DNA from: Halomonas denitrificans
Lineage (GTDB): Bacteria > Pseudomonadota > Gammaproteobacteria > Xanthomonadales > Wenzhouxiangellaceae
Length of the DNA stretch: 64,000 nucleotides
Direction of reading: 5' to 3'
NCBI GenBank assembly: GCA_019800895.1
Contig: JAHVKF010000001.1
Coordinates: 124,001 to 188,000 of the forward strand
The position numbers were made by a program, and so were the translations under genes. The notes beneath the pieces are model-generated. The model had not been told where the DNA came from and did not search any database. It saw nothing but the letters and a program-made list of their open reading frames with translations. The first letter of the stretch is position 1, and each line of letters begins with the position of its first letter. Of the stretch, positions 29,333 through 38,698 are shown one piece after another.

Positions 29333-29370
29333 TACAATCCGGAGCACCCGGCCGCGCCGCGCGGCCGGGT
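29333..29370 (+). promoter_or_regulatory. -10-like TACAAT followed by an 11-bp hairpin before the DUF4190 gene
   Basis: TACAAT at 29333-29338 would start RNA near 29345. The next bases form a perfect 11-bp stem (29346-29356 with 29360-29370, loop CCG). No -35 is visible because the 12-bp repeats occupy that place. The hairpin has no U-tract, so it may be a 5' cap-like hairpin or a poor ALDH7 terminator. Confidence 0.4.
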
Positions 29371-29394
29371 CGATTCCCTCCCGCGAGGCCGATC

Positions 29395-29775
29395 GTGACC
29401 GACCACTCGACGCCATCCTCGAACGACACGCACCCGCTGGCGCTGCTCAGCCTGATTTGCGGCGTCCTGGCCTGGGTCGCCTTTCCGATTCTCGGTTCCC
29501 TGGTCGCGATCGTGGCCGGCCATGCCGCGCTGGGCCAGATCCGCAGATCTGCCGCGCAGCCGTCGGGCACCAACCTGGCTCGAGCCGGCCTGATCCTCGG
29601 CTGGCTGCAGATCGGCCTGATCGTGATCGTGGCGGCGTTCTGGATCGGCCTGGCCCTGCTGGCGGGCGCGCTCGGCGGACTGGCGATCGTGGTGCTGGTC
29701 GTGCTCGGCGTGGCGCTGGCCGCGGGCCTGCTCGGCCTGCTGGCGATGTTCTTCGTCGGCGGCGTCGGTCTCTGA
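29395..29775 (+). CDS. DUF4190-type small membrane protein
   Basis: The 126-residue protein has a short polar N-terminus and then LALLSLICGVLAWVAFPILGSLVAIVAGHAALGQIRR, the DUF4190 signature of two helices flanking a GHxAxxQI loop. More hydrophobic helices fill the rest, ending in a Gly/Val/Leu-rich segment. It is an inner-membrane protein of unknown function. The start codon is GTG at 29395. The gene is followed within five bases by pyrD. Confidence 0.8.
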   Translation: MTDHSTPSSNDTHPLALLSLICGVLAWVAFPILGSLVAIVAGHAALGQIRRSAAQPSGTNLARAGLILGWLQIGLIVIVAAFWIGLALLAGALGGLAIVVLVVLGVALAAGLLGLLAMFFVGGVGL

Positions 29776-29779
29776 TTCC

Positions 29780-30808
29780 GTGTACGCCTGGCTTCGAAAC
29801 GGCCTGTTCGCGCTTCCTCCGGAAACCGCGCACGACGTTGCCCTGAATGCGCTCCGGATCGGCCGAGCGGTCGGCCTGCCTCGTCTCGTGGCCGGCTGTC
29901 CCGTCGACGCCCCGGTGGATCTGCTCGGCCTGCGCTTTCCGAACCCGGTCGGACTCGCCGCAGGCCTGGACAAGAACGGCGACTACATCGACGCCCTGGG
30001 TCAGCTCGGTTTCGGATTCATCGAGGTCGGCACGGTCACGCCGAAGCCGCAGCCCGGCAACCCGAAGCCGCGGATGTTCCGCCTGACCGACCACGAGGCC
30101 CTGATCAATCGGCTCGGGTTCAACAACAAGGGGGTCGACCACCTGGTCGAACGGCTCCGGGCGCGCCGTTTTCGCGGCCCGGTCGGTGCGAACATCGGCA
30201 AGCAGAAGGACACGCCCGTCGACGAAGCGGCGGGCGACTACCGCTTCTGCCTCGAACGGGTCTACCCGCACTGCGACTACGTCACGATCAACATCTCGTC
30301 GCCGAATACCGCGAACCTCCGTGCGCTGCAGGACACCGGCCCGCTGCGCGAGCTGCTCGATGAACTGACCGCCGCCCGCGACGCGCTCGATGCCGAGCAC
30401 GGTTCGTCGCGGCCGATCCTGGTCAAGATCGCTCCGGACTGGGCCGCCGACGCCCTGGTCCCGTCGCTGGAGGTCATCGCCGGGTCGACCGTCGACGGGC
30501 TGATCGCGACCAACACCACCCTGTCCCGCGACGCGGTGGCTGGCGATCGCCATGCGGATGAGGCGGGCGGACTGAGCGGCGCACCGCTGCTCGAACCCGC
30601 GAACCGCGTGCTGGAGACCGCGCGCGACGTCCTCGGCGGCGATCGCCCGATCATCGGCCTCGGCGGCATCACGCGAGGCGCGCACGCCGCCGCGAAGCGC
30701 GCGGCGGGTGCCGACCTGGTGCAGGTCTACACCGGCTTCATCTATCGCGGCCCGGCACTGATCCGCGAATGCATCGACGCGTGGACGCAGGCCTCGACCG
30801 GTGCCTGA
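29780..30808 (+). CDS. pyrD: Dihydroorotate dehydrogenase (quinone), class 2
   Basis: The 342-residue enzyme oxidises dihydroorotate to orotate with FMN and passes electrons to quinone at the inner membrane. The N-terminal amphipathic extension (MYAWLRNGLFALPPETAH) marks class 2. Other motifs are GLAAGLDKNGDYIDAL, GFIEVGTVTPKPQPGNPKPRMFRL, TINISSPNTANLR with the catalytic Ser, and IGLGGITRG for phosphate binding. The start is GTG at 29780. Its end overlaps murB by eight bases. Confidence 0.96.
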   Translation: MYAWLRNGLFALPPETAHDVALNALRIGRAVGLPRLVAGCPVDAPVDLLGLRFPNPVGLAAGLDKNGDYIDALGQLGFGFIEVGTVTPKPQPGNPKPRMFRLTDHEALINRLGFNNKGVDHLVERLRARRFRGPVGANIGKQKDTPVDEAAGDYRFCLERVYPHCDYVTINISSPNTANLRALQDTGPLRELLDELTAARDALDAEHGSSRPILVKIAPDWAADALVPSLEVIAGSTVDGLIATNTTLSRDAVAGDRHADEAGGLSGAPLLEPANRVLETARDVLGGDRPIIGLGGITRGAHAAAKRAAGADLVQVYTGFIYRGPALIRECIDAWTQASTGA

Positions 30809-31859
30809 AGCGCCCGGCCCGGAGCGCCTCGGCGCGCTGTCGACCTTCCGCCTCCCGGCGGCCGCCCACGAACTGGTCGTTCTCGAGCACCCGGAGCAGA
30901 TTCCCGCCCTTCCGGATCCGACGTCCGGCTCCGACCTGATCCTCGGCGGCGGCTCGAACACCGTGTTCCTCGCCGACTGGCCCGGGCGCGTGCTGTTGAA
31001 CCGGATCCGCGGCCTCCGCTTCGAATCCGCCGGCGGCGATGCGGTGCGCGTCTTCGCCGCGGCCGGGGAGTCCTGGCACGGACTGGTCCGGCGCTGCCTG
31101 GACGAAGGGCTGCACGGCATCGAGAATCTCGCCCTCATCCCCGGCAGTGTCGGCGCCGCGCCGATCCAGAACATCGGCGCCTACGGGATCGAGCTGGACC
31201 GGGTCTTCGAGGGGCTCACGGCCTGGGATCGCGAGCGGTGTCGCTGGCTGCGCTTCGGCCGCGACGACTGCGGCTTTCGCTACCGCGACAGTCGCTTCAA
31301 GTCCGGCGAACCCGACCGGTACCTGATCACCGAGGTCGTGCTCCGGCTTTCGCGCAGTTTCGATCCGGACCTCTCCTACGCAAGCCTGCGCGGCGCCCTG
31401 GACCGCGGCGGTATCGCGCGACCCGATGCCCGCCAGCTGGTCGCGACCATTCTGCGGCTGCGTCGCCACCGCCTGCCCGATCCGGCGCGCCTGGCCAACG
31501 CCGGAAGCTTCTTCAAGAACCCGATCGTCGACCCGGCCGTGGCCCGCGACCTGCTCGACGACGAGCCCGAGCTGCCGCACTGGACCCTGTCCGGCGGCGC
31601 GGTCAAACTGGCCGCCGGCTGGATGATCGACCGGCTCGGGTTCCGCGGCGAGCGGATCAACGACGCCGGCGTCTACGCCAATCACGCGCTGGTTCTGGTC
31701 AACCACGGCAACGCGCACGCCGAGGATCTCCTTCGACTCATCGACCGGATCGTCGGCGCGGTCGAAGAGCGCTTCGGAATCCGACTCGAGCCCGAACCCC
31801 GCCTGGTCGGCGGGTCGCCGGCGCTCGTCGAACCGCAGCCCCGGGCGGCCCGGCGATGA
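30801..31859 (+). CDS. murB: UDP-N-acetylenolpyruvoylglucosamine reductase
   Basis: The 352-residue flavoenzyme reduces UDP-GlcNAc-enolpyruvate to UDP-MurNAc in peptidoglycan synthesis. It has LSTFRLPAAAHELV, LILGGGSNTVFLADWPG for FAD binding, the GLHGIENLALIPGSVGAAPIQNIGAYG block, and the catalytic Ser in NAGSFFKNP. The layout is that of type I (E. coli-like) MurB. It starts at GTG 30801 within the end of pyrD and overlaps the next gene by four bases, so pyrD-murB-GGDEF are coupled. Confidence 0.95.
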   Translation: MPEAPGPERLGALSTFRLPAAAHELVVLEHPEQIPALPDPTSGSDLILGGGSNTVFLADWPGRVLLNRIRGLRFESAGGDAVRVFAAAGESWHGLVRRCLDEGLHGIENLALIPGSVGAAPIQNIGAYGIELDRVFEGLTAWDRERCRWLRFGRDDCGFRYRDSRFKSGEPDRYLITEVVLRLSRSFDPDLSYASLRGALDRGGIARPDARQLVATILRLRRHRLPDPARLANAGSFFKNPIVDPAVARDLLDDEPELPHWTLSGGAVKLAAGWMIDRLGFRGERINDAGVYANHALVLVNHGNAHAEDLLRLIDRIVGAVEERFGIRLEPEPRLVGGSPALVEPQPRAARR

Positions 31860-33037
31860 ACGGGGCGGTGTTTCCGGCCATCGACACGTCCACCCTGGCG
31901 CTGGCCCGGGCAATCATCCAGTTGACGCTCGCCGGCCTGATCATCTGGACCGGCAGCCGCCAGGAGCAGCGGGCGGGCACGCACTGGTGGGCCGCCGGTC
32001 TCGCACTGCACGGCATCAGCCTGCTGTTCTACCTGGTCCGCTACGCGCCCCTGGACAGTCTGATCACCGCGGCCAATCACCTCACGCTCGGCGTGAGCTC
32101 GGCCTGCTTCCTGGTGGGCTTCTGGCGCTTCGGTCACCGGCCCGTGCGGTATGGCCTCGTTGCCCTGATCGTCGCGATCCCGGCCGTCAGCCTGCTGGTG
32201 TGGGAATGGTGGATGCCGATCGCGCGCTGGCGAATTCTGCTCACCGCGTCGAGCCAGCTGATCTTCCTGGCGGTCCTGCAGGCCGTGCTGGCGTCCGCGC
32301 CGCGCCGGGAAATGGCCGGTATCTACCGCGTGCTGCGCGCCTGCACGGTCGCCTATGCCCTGCTGCTGTTCTGGGCCTACGGCAGCCTCGTGGAGCTTCT
32401 GCCGAACGCCGCACGGGTCCCGCCCGGGTACCACGGCGTGCTGTTCAGCGTCGGTTCGATGCTGTTCCTGCTGGCACTGGCCGTCGGCGCCCTGGCCCTC
32501 CAGTACGCGCAGCTGGCCTGCGGCCACGCCGACCAGGCCCGCACCGACTGGCTCACCGGACTGCTGAACCGCCGCGGCCTCGCCCAGGCGGCCGACGAGA
32601 TGCGCGCCCGGCGGGCGGCCACGAGCACCTCGGCGGTGCTCGCGCTCGACATCGACCGGTTCAAGGCGGTCAACGATCGCCACGGCCACGCGGCGGGTGA
32701 TCGCGTGCTCCGCATGATCGCCTGGGAACTGACCCGGCGCGCCGGGCCGGAGGCCGTGGTCGCACGCGTCGGCGGCGAGGAGTTCCAGGTGCTGCTGCCG
32801 GACACCGACATCGGCCGCGCGAACCGCTGCGCCGAGTCGCTTCGCGACGCCTGCTCGAGGCTGGAAGTTCACACCGGGTCGGAAGTGATTCGTCCGTCGG
32901 TCAGCATCGGCGTGGCGCTCCTTGGCCGGGACGAAGCGCTGGACGACGCGGCTCGCCGCGCGGACGCCGCGCTGTACCGGGCCAAGACGGCCGGCCGGGA
33001 CCGGGTCGAGATCGATCCCGCTGCCCAACCGGCCTGA
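31856..33037 (+). CDS. Membrane GGDEF protein (probable diguanylate cyclase)
   Basis: The 393-residue protein has about seven hydrophobic helices to residue 220, then a GGDEF domain: ARTDWLTGLLNRRGL, VLALDIDRFKAVNDRHGHAAGD and VARVGGEEFQVLLP. The active-site loop is GGEEF and looks catalytically competent for making c-di-GMP. The canonical RxxD inhibitory site just before the loop is absent. The membrane part resembles 7TM-type sensing modules but no ligand is suggested. The ATG overlaps the murB stop (ATGA), an odd partner for a cell-wall gene. Confidence 0.9.
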   Translation: MNGAVFPAIDTSTLALARAIIQLTLAGLIIWTGSRQEQRAGTHWWAAGLALHGISLLFYLVRYAPLDSLITAANHLTLGVSSACFLVGFWRFGHRPVRYGLVALIVAIPAVSLLVWEWWMPIARWRILLTASSQLIFLAVLQAVLASAPRREMAGIYRVLRACTVAYALLLFWAYGSLVELLPNAARVPPGYHGVLFSVGSMLFLLALAVGALALQYAQLACGHADQARTDWLTGLLNRRGLAQAADEMRARRAATSTSAVLALDIDRFKAVNDRHGHAAGDRVLRMIAWELTRRAGPEAVVARVGGEEFQVLLPDTDIGRANRCAESLRDACSRLEVHTGSEVIRPSVSIGVALLGRDEALDDAARRADAALYRAKTAGRDRVEIDPAAQPA

Positions 33038-33055
33038 ACCTCGATGAAGCGGACC

Positions 33056-33076
33056 GCCCGGGTCGGCGATCCGGGC
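33056..33076. other. Stem-loop between convergent genes
   Basis: GCCCGG and CCGGGC pair around a nine-base loop in the 46-base gap between the GGDEF gene and the Asp-box protein. No U-tract is present in either direction. Confidence 0.3.
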
Positions 33077-33083
33077 CGGCGCC

Positions 33084-35924
33084 CTACTCGGCTTCCATCG
33101 AATCGGCGAAGAAGGCTTCACGCAGGCGCTTCGCCGCGCCCTGGAAGACGATCACGCCGTCGTCGGGCGTGGCGTCGCCAAGGGCCCCGTCGACCAGCGT
33201 GAACGTCCAGGTCGTCCCGACCACGCTGCTGCCCGCCAGGTCGAACCAGCTCGTCGTGTCTTCGTCCGGGAAGGCCAGCCCGTAGGCTCGCACGCGATAG
33301 GACGGGTCGGAGAACTCGGCGTCCGGGTCGTGATAGGTCAGCGCGATCTGCGCTTCTTCGCAGTCCGGAATTCGCAGGTGGAGGCCGCTGTAGGTGGCTT
33401 CCATGGCCGACTCGATCGGAACGTCGTCGAGCAGGTCGAGCCCGAAGCTGTTCTCCAGGCCAGGACAGGTCCCGACGAGACCGACCAGTTCGGCGGTGAT
33501 GTAGCTGCTGGTGCCGCGGAACGGGTCGAGCACCTGGGGCGATGCGACCACGGCCTGGTCCCGGTCGGGCACCCCGTCCCCGTTGCCGTCCCCGGCGTTG
33601 GGCGCCCCTTCCTCGACCGGATTGGTCGCACCGTCGGTGTCGCCGTCGGGAATGACCTCGAAGCTCTGGACGCTGCGCGTCGTTCCCGCATGGATCAACA
33701 GGTTCGAACCCGTATTGTCGAGTTCGAGCTTGAGCGCAACCGCCGCGCCCGGAAACCCGGTGCTGATCGACGACCACGTCGCACCGCCGTCGTCGCTCAC
33801 GAACACGCCTCCGTCCCCGTTGCCGAGGGGGTCCGCGATGCCCGCATAGACGTCGCCGGTCAGGGGATCGACGATCAGGTCCCGGACGTCGCGATTGGCC
33901 AGTCCGGCCCCGGAGAAGGTCCAGTTCAAGCCCCCGTCGACGGTCTTGTACACGGTCCCGAGCACCGAATTGGACAGGTCGTTGGTCGACGCATAGAGGG
34001 TCTGCCCGGTCGGGTCGGTCGGGTCGTAGGCCAGCGACAGCACGTCCGCAGCCGCTGCGCCGGGCATCCCGTTCGCCCGCGGCAACCCGTTGGTCACGTT
34101 CGACCAGGTCGCGCCACCATCGGTCGACTTGAACACCCCGTTGTCGATCGCCATCGGCACATCGCCGTCGCCACGGCCGATGAAGGTGGCCATGTACAGC
34201 GTGTTTCCGGTCAGGTCGGCCGTATCGACCACGATCTGCACGCCGGACGCGTACATGACTCGCCCCGAGGCACCGGTCTCCCCTCCGCCGATCCCGGTGT
34301 CGGACGCCACCCACGTGGCACCTGCGTCGACGCTCTTGTAGACCCGCGCGGCCTCCTGGGTGAAGCCGCCCATGCCGTCGTCCGTATACCGTCCCGAGCC
34401 GACCGCATAGAGCACCTGGGAATCCCCCATCGGTCCGGCGCTGAAGGGGTCGACCGCGATATCGCGGACCGTGCCGAACAGGGAAAACTGGAACGGCGGG
34501 GGCGTCTGGGGGATGCCGTTGTCGATCGTCGACCAAGTCAATCCGCCGTCGACGCTCTTGTAGATGCCACCGTTGCCCGGGTCGGTCCCGCCCATGCCGT
34601 CCGATTTGGGCCGGAACAGACCGCCGGCGTAGATCGTGTCGCTGTCGTTGGGATCGACCACCAGGGCCCGGAACTGGTCTGCGGCCAATCCGCTGTTTGC
34701 GGTCGGCCAGGTCAAGCCGTTGTTCGTCGAACGGAAACTGACGAAGGTAGCGCCGAAGGCATCACCGACGCCGGCATGCACCTTGTTGCCCACGTTCGAG
34801 GCCACGGCGCGGATATTCTGGGCGTTGAAGCCGGTCACCCCGGGTACGAAACTGTCGGTCGGCGGCAGGGCATTCCGCCGATAGACGCCGTTGCTGATCG
34901 TGCCGACCAGCTGCCGGGCGGTATCGAAGGGCTTGTAGACGACCACCGTGCTGGTTGCGGCCTGGAGCAGGTCGTTGCCGGCGAATCCGGCCACGACGTG
35001 GGTCCAGGTCGCCCCGTCGTCGGTCGTGTACTGGATTCCTTCCCCCCCGGCCAGGTAGATCTCGGTGTTGTCGCCGGGCTTGATCGCGATGGAGTCGTTG
35101 AACGTGCTCGGACTGGCCGGCGTCGCCGTCCAGGTGGCCCCTCCGTCATCGCTTCGTGCCACGCCCTGGCCGCCGACGGCCCAAACCCGGCCCGCCGAGC
35201 CGAACTCCATCGCGCGGAACGATTGGGAATCCCACGGACAGCCGGGTGCGCAGGCCACTTCGGTCCAGACCGTGGGCGGTGCCGGAAGCGTCAGGTCGCC
35301 GCGGAACACGCGATGATCGTTGCTCGCGAAGTCGCCTTCGGTCGCGATGAGCACTTCGCCGGGCGCGGCCGGGTCGGCCGCGATCGCGGTAATGAAGAAG
35401 TCGCCCGGTTGGGGTACGACGGGCGAGGCGCTCCAGCTCAGGCCCGAGTCCGAGGTCCACAGCACACGGCCGTCGTCCAGCACGACATAGTAGGTGCCCG
35501 CGAGCGTCGGCGACACCTCGAGGCGCCCGAGAAACGCGCCGGAAAGCAGTGCCGCCGGCGGCGTCCGGTCCTGCCAGGTCGTCGCTCCGTCGTCGCTGAA
35601 GAACAGCTTGGTCGAGCCGCTGACCATCAGGCGGCCGATTCCCGTCTGGCTATGAGCGATATCGAAGACCTGACGGTTGATTCCGGCACTGCGGTCGGTC
35701 CAGGTCACGCCGCCGTCGACCGACTTGAAGACTCCGCCCCGCGACACGGCGTAGACCTCGTTGGCGACGAAGGGCGAGGCCGCCAGTCCGAGCACCCATC
35801 CGCCGTCCGGCCCGTTCGACGTCCAGATTCCCGGGCCCGCGTCCAGCCGGGCAGCGGGTAGCGCGAAAAGAAGAACGGCCGCGAGTGCGCCGGCAAGAAC
35901 GAGGGGGGTCGACATGCGAATCAT
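33084..35924 (-). CDS. Secreted Asp-box (BNR/VPS10-like) propeller protein
   Basis: The 946-residue protein starts with a signal peptide (MSTPLVLAGALAAVLLFALP). Roughly eleven Asp-box repeats of the form S-x-DGG-x-TW follow, such as FKSVDGGVTW, YTTDDGATW and FVSDDGGATW, between residues 40 and 760. These build one or two beta-propellers like those of sialidases and sortilin, but no sialidase catalytic set is evident. A short Asp-rich calcium loop (DGNGDGVPDRDQ) and a beta-rich domain of about 110 residues follow. The protein ends FFADSMEAE. It is probably extracellular; function unknown. GGAG lies seven bases before the ATG at 35924. Confidence 0.82.
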   Translation of the reverse strand: MIRMSTPLVLAGALAAVLLFALPAARLDAGPGIWTSNGPDGGWVLGLAASPFVANEVYAVSRGGVFKSVDGGVTWTDRSAGINRQVFDIAHSQTGIGRLMVSGSTKLFFSDDGATTWQDRTPPAALLSGAFLGRLEVSPTLAGTYYVVLDDGRVLWTSDSGLSWSASPVVPQPGDFFITAIAADPAAPGEVLIATEGDFASNDHRVFRGDLTLPAPPTVWTEVACAPGCPWDSQSFRAMEFGSAGRVWAVGGQGVARSDDGGATWTATPASPSTFNDSIAIKPGDNTEIYLAGGEGIQYTTDDGATWTHVVAGFAGNDLLQAATSTVVVYKPFDTARQLVGTISNGVYRRNALPPTDSFVPGVTGFNAQNIRAVASNVGNKVHAGVGDAFGATFVSFRSTNNGLTWPTANSGLAADQFRALVVDPNDSDTIYAGGLFRPKSDGMGGTDPGNGGIYKSVDGGLTWSTIDNGIPQTPPPFQFSLFGTVRDIAVDPFSAGPMGDSQVLYAVGSGRYTDDGMGGFTQEAARVYKSVDAGATWVASDTGIGGGETGASGRVMYASGVQIVVDTADLTGNTLYMATFIGRGDGDVPMAIDNGVFKSTDGGATWSNVTNGLPRANGMPGAAAADVLSLAYDPTDPTGQTLYASTNDLSNSVLGTVYKTVDGGLNWTFSGAGLANRDVRDLIVDPLTGDVYAGIADPLGNGDGGVFVSDDGGATWSSISTGFPGAAVALKLELDNTGSNLLIHAGTTRSVQSFEVIPDGDTDGATNPVEEGAPNAGDGNGDGVPDRDQAVVASPQVLDPFRGTSSYITAELVGLVGTCPGLENSFGLDLLDDVPIESAMEATYSGLHLRIPDCEEAQIALTYHDPDAEFSDPSYRVRAYGLAFPDEDTTSWFDLAGSSVVGTTWTFTLVDGALGDATPDDGVIVFQGAAKRLREAFFADSMEAE

Positions 35925-36082
35925 GGCAAGGCTCCGGCATCGTATTGGACTGGATAACGACAGGAAAAGTACCCCGTCCCGTCAATGAACGCAATTCGTC
36001 ATCGATCCACGCCACACGGGTCGACGCGCTCCATCACGACGCGGCCCGACCGGCATCGTGACCCATCGCCGGCTCGTGCATA

Positions 36083-36107
36083 CTCGGACGCTGCTGTCCC
36101 GTCCGAG
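36083..36107. promoter_or_regulatory. 8-bp dyad just before the metalloprotease start
   Basis: CTCGGACG and CGTCCGAG pair perfectly around a nine-base loop, ending five bases before the ATG at 36113. No Shine-Dalgarno is visible there. It could be an operator or an mRNA hairpin that limits translation. Confidence 0.4.
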
Positions 36108-36112
36108 CATCG

Positions 36113-38686
36113 ATGAATCCGATAACTCCCGACCCCGTTCTCTTTTTTCGCGCGTCGTGCATCGCGGCCGCAATCGTGTTGCTCCTGGCCGGCCCGGGCA
36201 TGGCCGCCCCGTCCGGCGGCACCCCTCCCGCTCCGGAGCCGGTCGGCTTCGAGCAGGCCACGGCGGAACTCGACCGGCTCGAAGGGCTGTTCGAGGTCTA
36301 TCTGGACCGCGACCGCGGCCGTGTCCTGGCCGCCCTGCCCGCGCCGTCGGCCGACGGTACGCTGCTGCGATTCCTGCACGCGCTGCGGCTCACGCGCGGA
36401 CTCGGCTCGAACCCCCTCGGCCTGGATCGCGGCTGGGGCGACGCCGGCCGCATCCTGCGCTTCCGCAGGGTGGGCGAACGGGTCCTGGTCGAAGCCGAGA
36501 ACCTTGACTACCGGGCCGAGGGCGCTGCCGAACGGGAACGGTCCGCGGTGGCCGAATCCTTCGCCCGCTCGTTCCTCTGGAGCACCGAGGTCCTGGCCGA
36601 AGACGATTCCGGCCGGGTGCTGGTCGATCTCTCCGGTTGGCTCGTCCGTGACGGACTCGGGCTGGCCCGACGCCTCGGCGCGGACGGCGGCAGCTTCAAG
36701 CTCGCGGACGATCGCTCGATGCCCGACCCCGGATCGCTGCTGGTATTTCCGGACAACGTCGAGATCGATGCTTGGATCACGTTCGCCGGCGACGACCCCG
36801 GCCCGCAGGTGCGCGCCACGGCTGCAGACCCGCACAGCGTCACGCTGGTCCAGCACCACAGCTTCGTGCGCCTGCCCGATGACGGCTACCGCGTCCGCGC
36901 GGCCGATCCCCGCAGCGGCAGCTTCGAGCTGGCGTTTCGCGACTACGCCGCGCCGCTCGATGCCCCGATCGTGCGCCGCTACGCGGTGCGTCATCGCCTG
37001 CAGTACGCGGAACCCGGCGACCCCGCTTCCGGCATCGTCGAACCAATCGTGTTCCATATCGACCCCGGCGCACCGAAGCGGATCCGCGATGCCCTGGTCG
37101 ACGGCGCCTCCTGGTGGGCGGACGCCTTCGAAGCCGCGGGATTCCCGGACGGCTACCGGGTCGAACTGCTGCCCGAGGATGCCCATCCACTCGACATCCG
37201 CTACAACGTGGTCCAGTGGGTGCATCGCCAGACCCGCGGTTGGTCCTACGGCGGCGGGGTGATCGATCCGCGGACCGGCGAGATGATCAAGGGCCACGTC
37301 ATCCTCGGTTCCCAGCGGGTCCGGCAGGACCGCATGATCTTCGAAGGCCTGGCCGGCGTCGAGGCCACGGGGACGGGCCGCGAGGACGACCCGGTCGAGC
37401 TCTCGCTGGACCGGATCCGCCAGCTGGCCGCCCACGAGGTCGGCCATGCGCTGGGCTTCGGCCACAATTTCGCCGCCTCGAGCAACGACCGGGCTTCGGT
37501 CATGGACTACCCCGCGCCCTGGGTCGACCTCCGCGACGGCGAGCTGGACTTCAGCCGGGCCTACGGTCGGGGAATCGGCGACTGGGACCGGGTCACGGCC
37601 CGGTGGCTGTACGGCGAGTTTCCGGCCGGGGTCGACGAAGCGGAAGCGCTCGACGCCGTCCTGGAAGACGCGTTTGCGCGCGGACTGCGCTACGTCGCCG
37701 ACGAACACGGGCGCGATGTCGCGGAGGCGCACCCCCACGCGTCGGTCTGGGACAACGGCAGCGACCCGGTCGAGGAACTGCGGCGCACGATCGCGGTGCG
37801 CCACCATGCACTCCAGCGATTCGGTCCCGACCGGATCGCGCCCGGTCGACCGCTGGCGGAACTCCGCGAGGTCCTCGTGCCGATCTATCTCTACCACCGC
37901 TACCAGGTCGACGCGGCGGCCAAGCTGATCGGCGGCGTTGCGTTCCGCTACGCCGAGCGCGACCCGGTCCGTGAACGCCGGAACGACGTCGTGGAACCGG
38001 TCGACGGAGCCGCCCAGCAGCGCGCGCTCGACGCGCTCCTCGAGACGCTGGCGCCGGACCTCCTCGACCTGCCCGACGACTTGCTGGCCCGGCTGCCGCC
38101 GGGTACCCGCGGGTTCGGCTTCGAGGATGCGCCCGCCGAGACGCTGGCCGCTCGAACCGAGCCCGCCTTCGATCCGTTCACCGCCGCCGAGACGGCCGCC
38201 GACCTCACGCTCGCCGCACTGCTGGCACCGAGGCGTGCCGAGCGCCTGGTCCGCCAGCATGCGCTGGACAACGAATTACCGGGCCTGGAACACGTGCTGG
38301 ACGCGATCGAACGCCGTGTCGTCGGCGCGCTGGCCGACCGCGATGGCGCTCGCGGCGGGCTGATCGCCCAGCGGGTCGCGGGCCGCTTCGCCGCGGCCCT
38401 GATCCACCTCGATGCGCCGAGCGCGTCGCCCGAGGTGCGCGCGTCGAGCCGGGCCGCCCTGGAATCGCTGCTCGAGGCCCTACCGCGGCGTACGGATCCC
38501 GCCTTCGCGGCGTGGCTCCAAGGCCAGGTCCGCGGCCACCTCGACCGACCGGCGCCACCCATGGACCCGGCACCGCCCGGCCCGGCCGTGCCGCCGGGCA
38601 GTCCGATCGGAAGCGCAAGCGGCGGTTGGAACGGCGGTGTCGGCACCGCGCCGATGCGCGGCGAAGCCTGCTGGCATTGCGGCTGA
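36113..38686 (+). CDS. Exported zinc-dependent metalloprotease (gluzincin/metzincin-like, DUF5117-type)
   Basis: The 857-residue protein has a hydrophobic signal segment (CIAAAIVLLLAGPGMA) and a long N-terminal region with beta-rich repeats. The zinc site AAHEVGHALGFGHNF lies near residues 438-452, followed by SVMDYPAPWV, which fits the metzincin Met-turn. This matches the group of bacterial zinc-dependent metalloproteases with DUF5117/DUF5118/DUF4953 domains. The last 60 residues are Pro/Gly-rich and end in a Cys-containing tail (EACWHCG). It is divergent from the Asp-box protein with 188 bases between them. It is probably periplasmic or secreted; its substrate is unknown. Confidence 0.88.
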   Translation: MNPITPDPVLFFRASCIAAAIVLLLAGPGMAAPSGGTPPAPEPVGFEQATAELDRLEGLFEVYLDRDRGRVLAALPAPSADGTLLRFLHALRLTRGLGSNPLGLDRGWGDAGRILRFRRVGERVLVEAENLDYRAEGAAERERSAVAESFARSFLWSTEVLAEDDSGRVLVDLSGWLVRDGLGLARRLGADGGSFKLADDRSMPDPGSLLVFPDNVEIDAWITFAGDDPGPQVRATAADPHSVTLVQHHSFVRLPDDGYRVRAADPRSGSFELAFRDYAAPLDAPIVRRYAVRHRLQYAEPGDPASGIVEPIVFHIDPGAPKRIRDALVDGASWWADAFEAAGFPDGYRVELLPEDAHPLDIRYNVVQWVHRQTRGWSYGGGVIDPRTGEMIKGHVILGSQRVRQDRMIFEGLAGVEATGTGREDDPVELSLDRIRQLAAHEVGHALGFGHNFAASSNDRASVMDYPAPWVDLRDGELDFSRAYGRGIGDWDRVTARWLYGEFPAGVDEAEALDAVLEDAFARGLRYVADEHGRDVAEAHPHASVWDNGSDPVEELRRTIAVRHHALQRFGPDRIAPGRPLAELREVLVPIYLYHRYQVDAAAKLIGGVAFRYAERDPVRERRNDVVEPVDGAAQQRALDALLETLAPDLLDLPDDLLARLPPGTRGFGFEDAPAETLAARTEPAFDPFTAAETAADLTLAALLAPRRAERLVRQHALDNELPGLEHVLDAIERRVVGALADRDGARGGLIAQRVAGRFAAALIHLDAPSASPEVRASSRAALESLLEALPRRTDPAFAAWLQGQVRGHLDRPAPPMDPAPPGPAVPPGSPIGSASGGWNGGVGTAPMRGEACWHCG

Positions 38687-38698
38687 AGCGCGACGACC

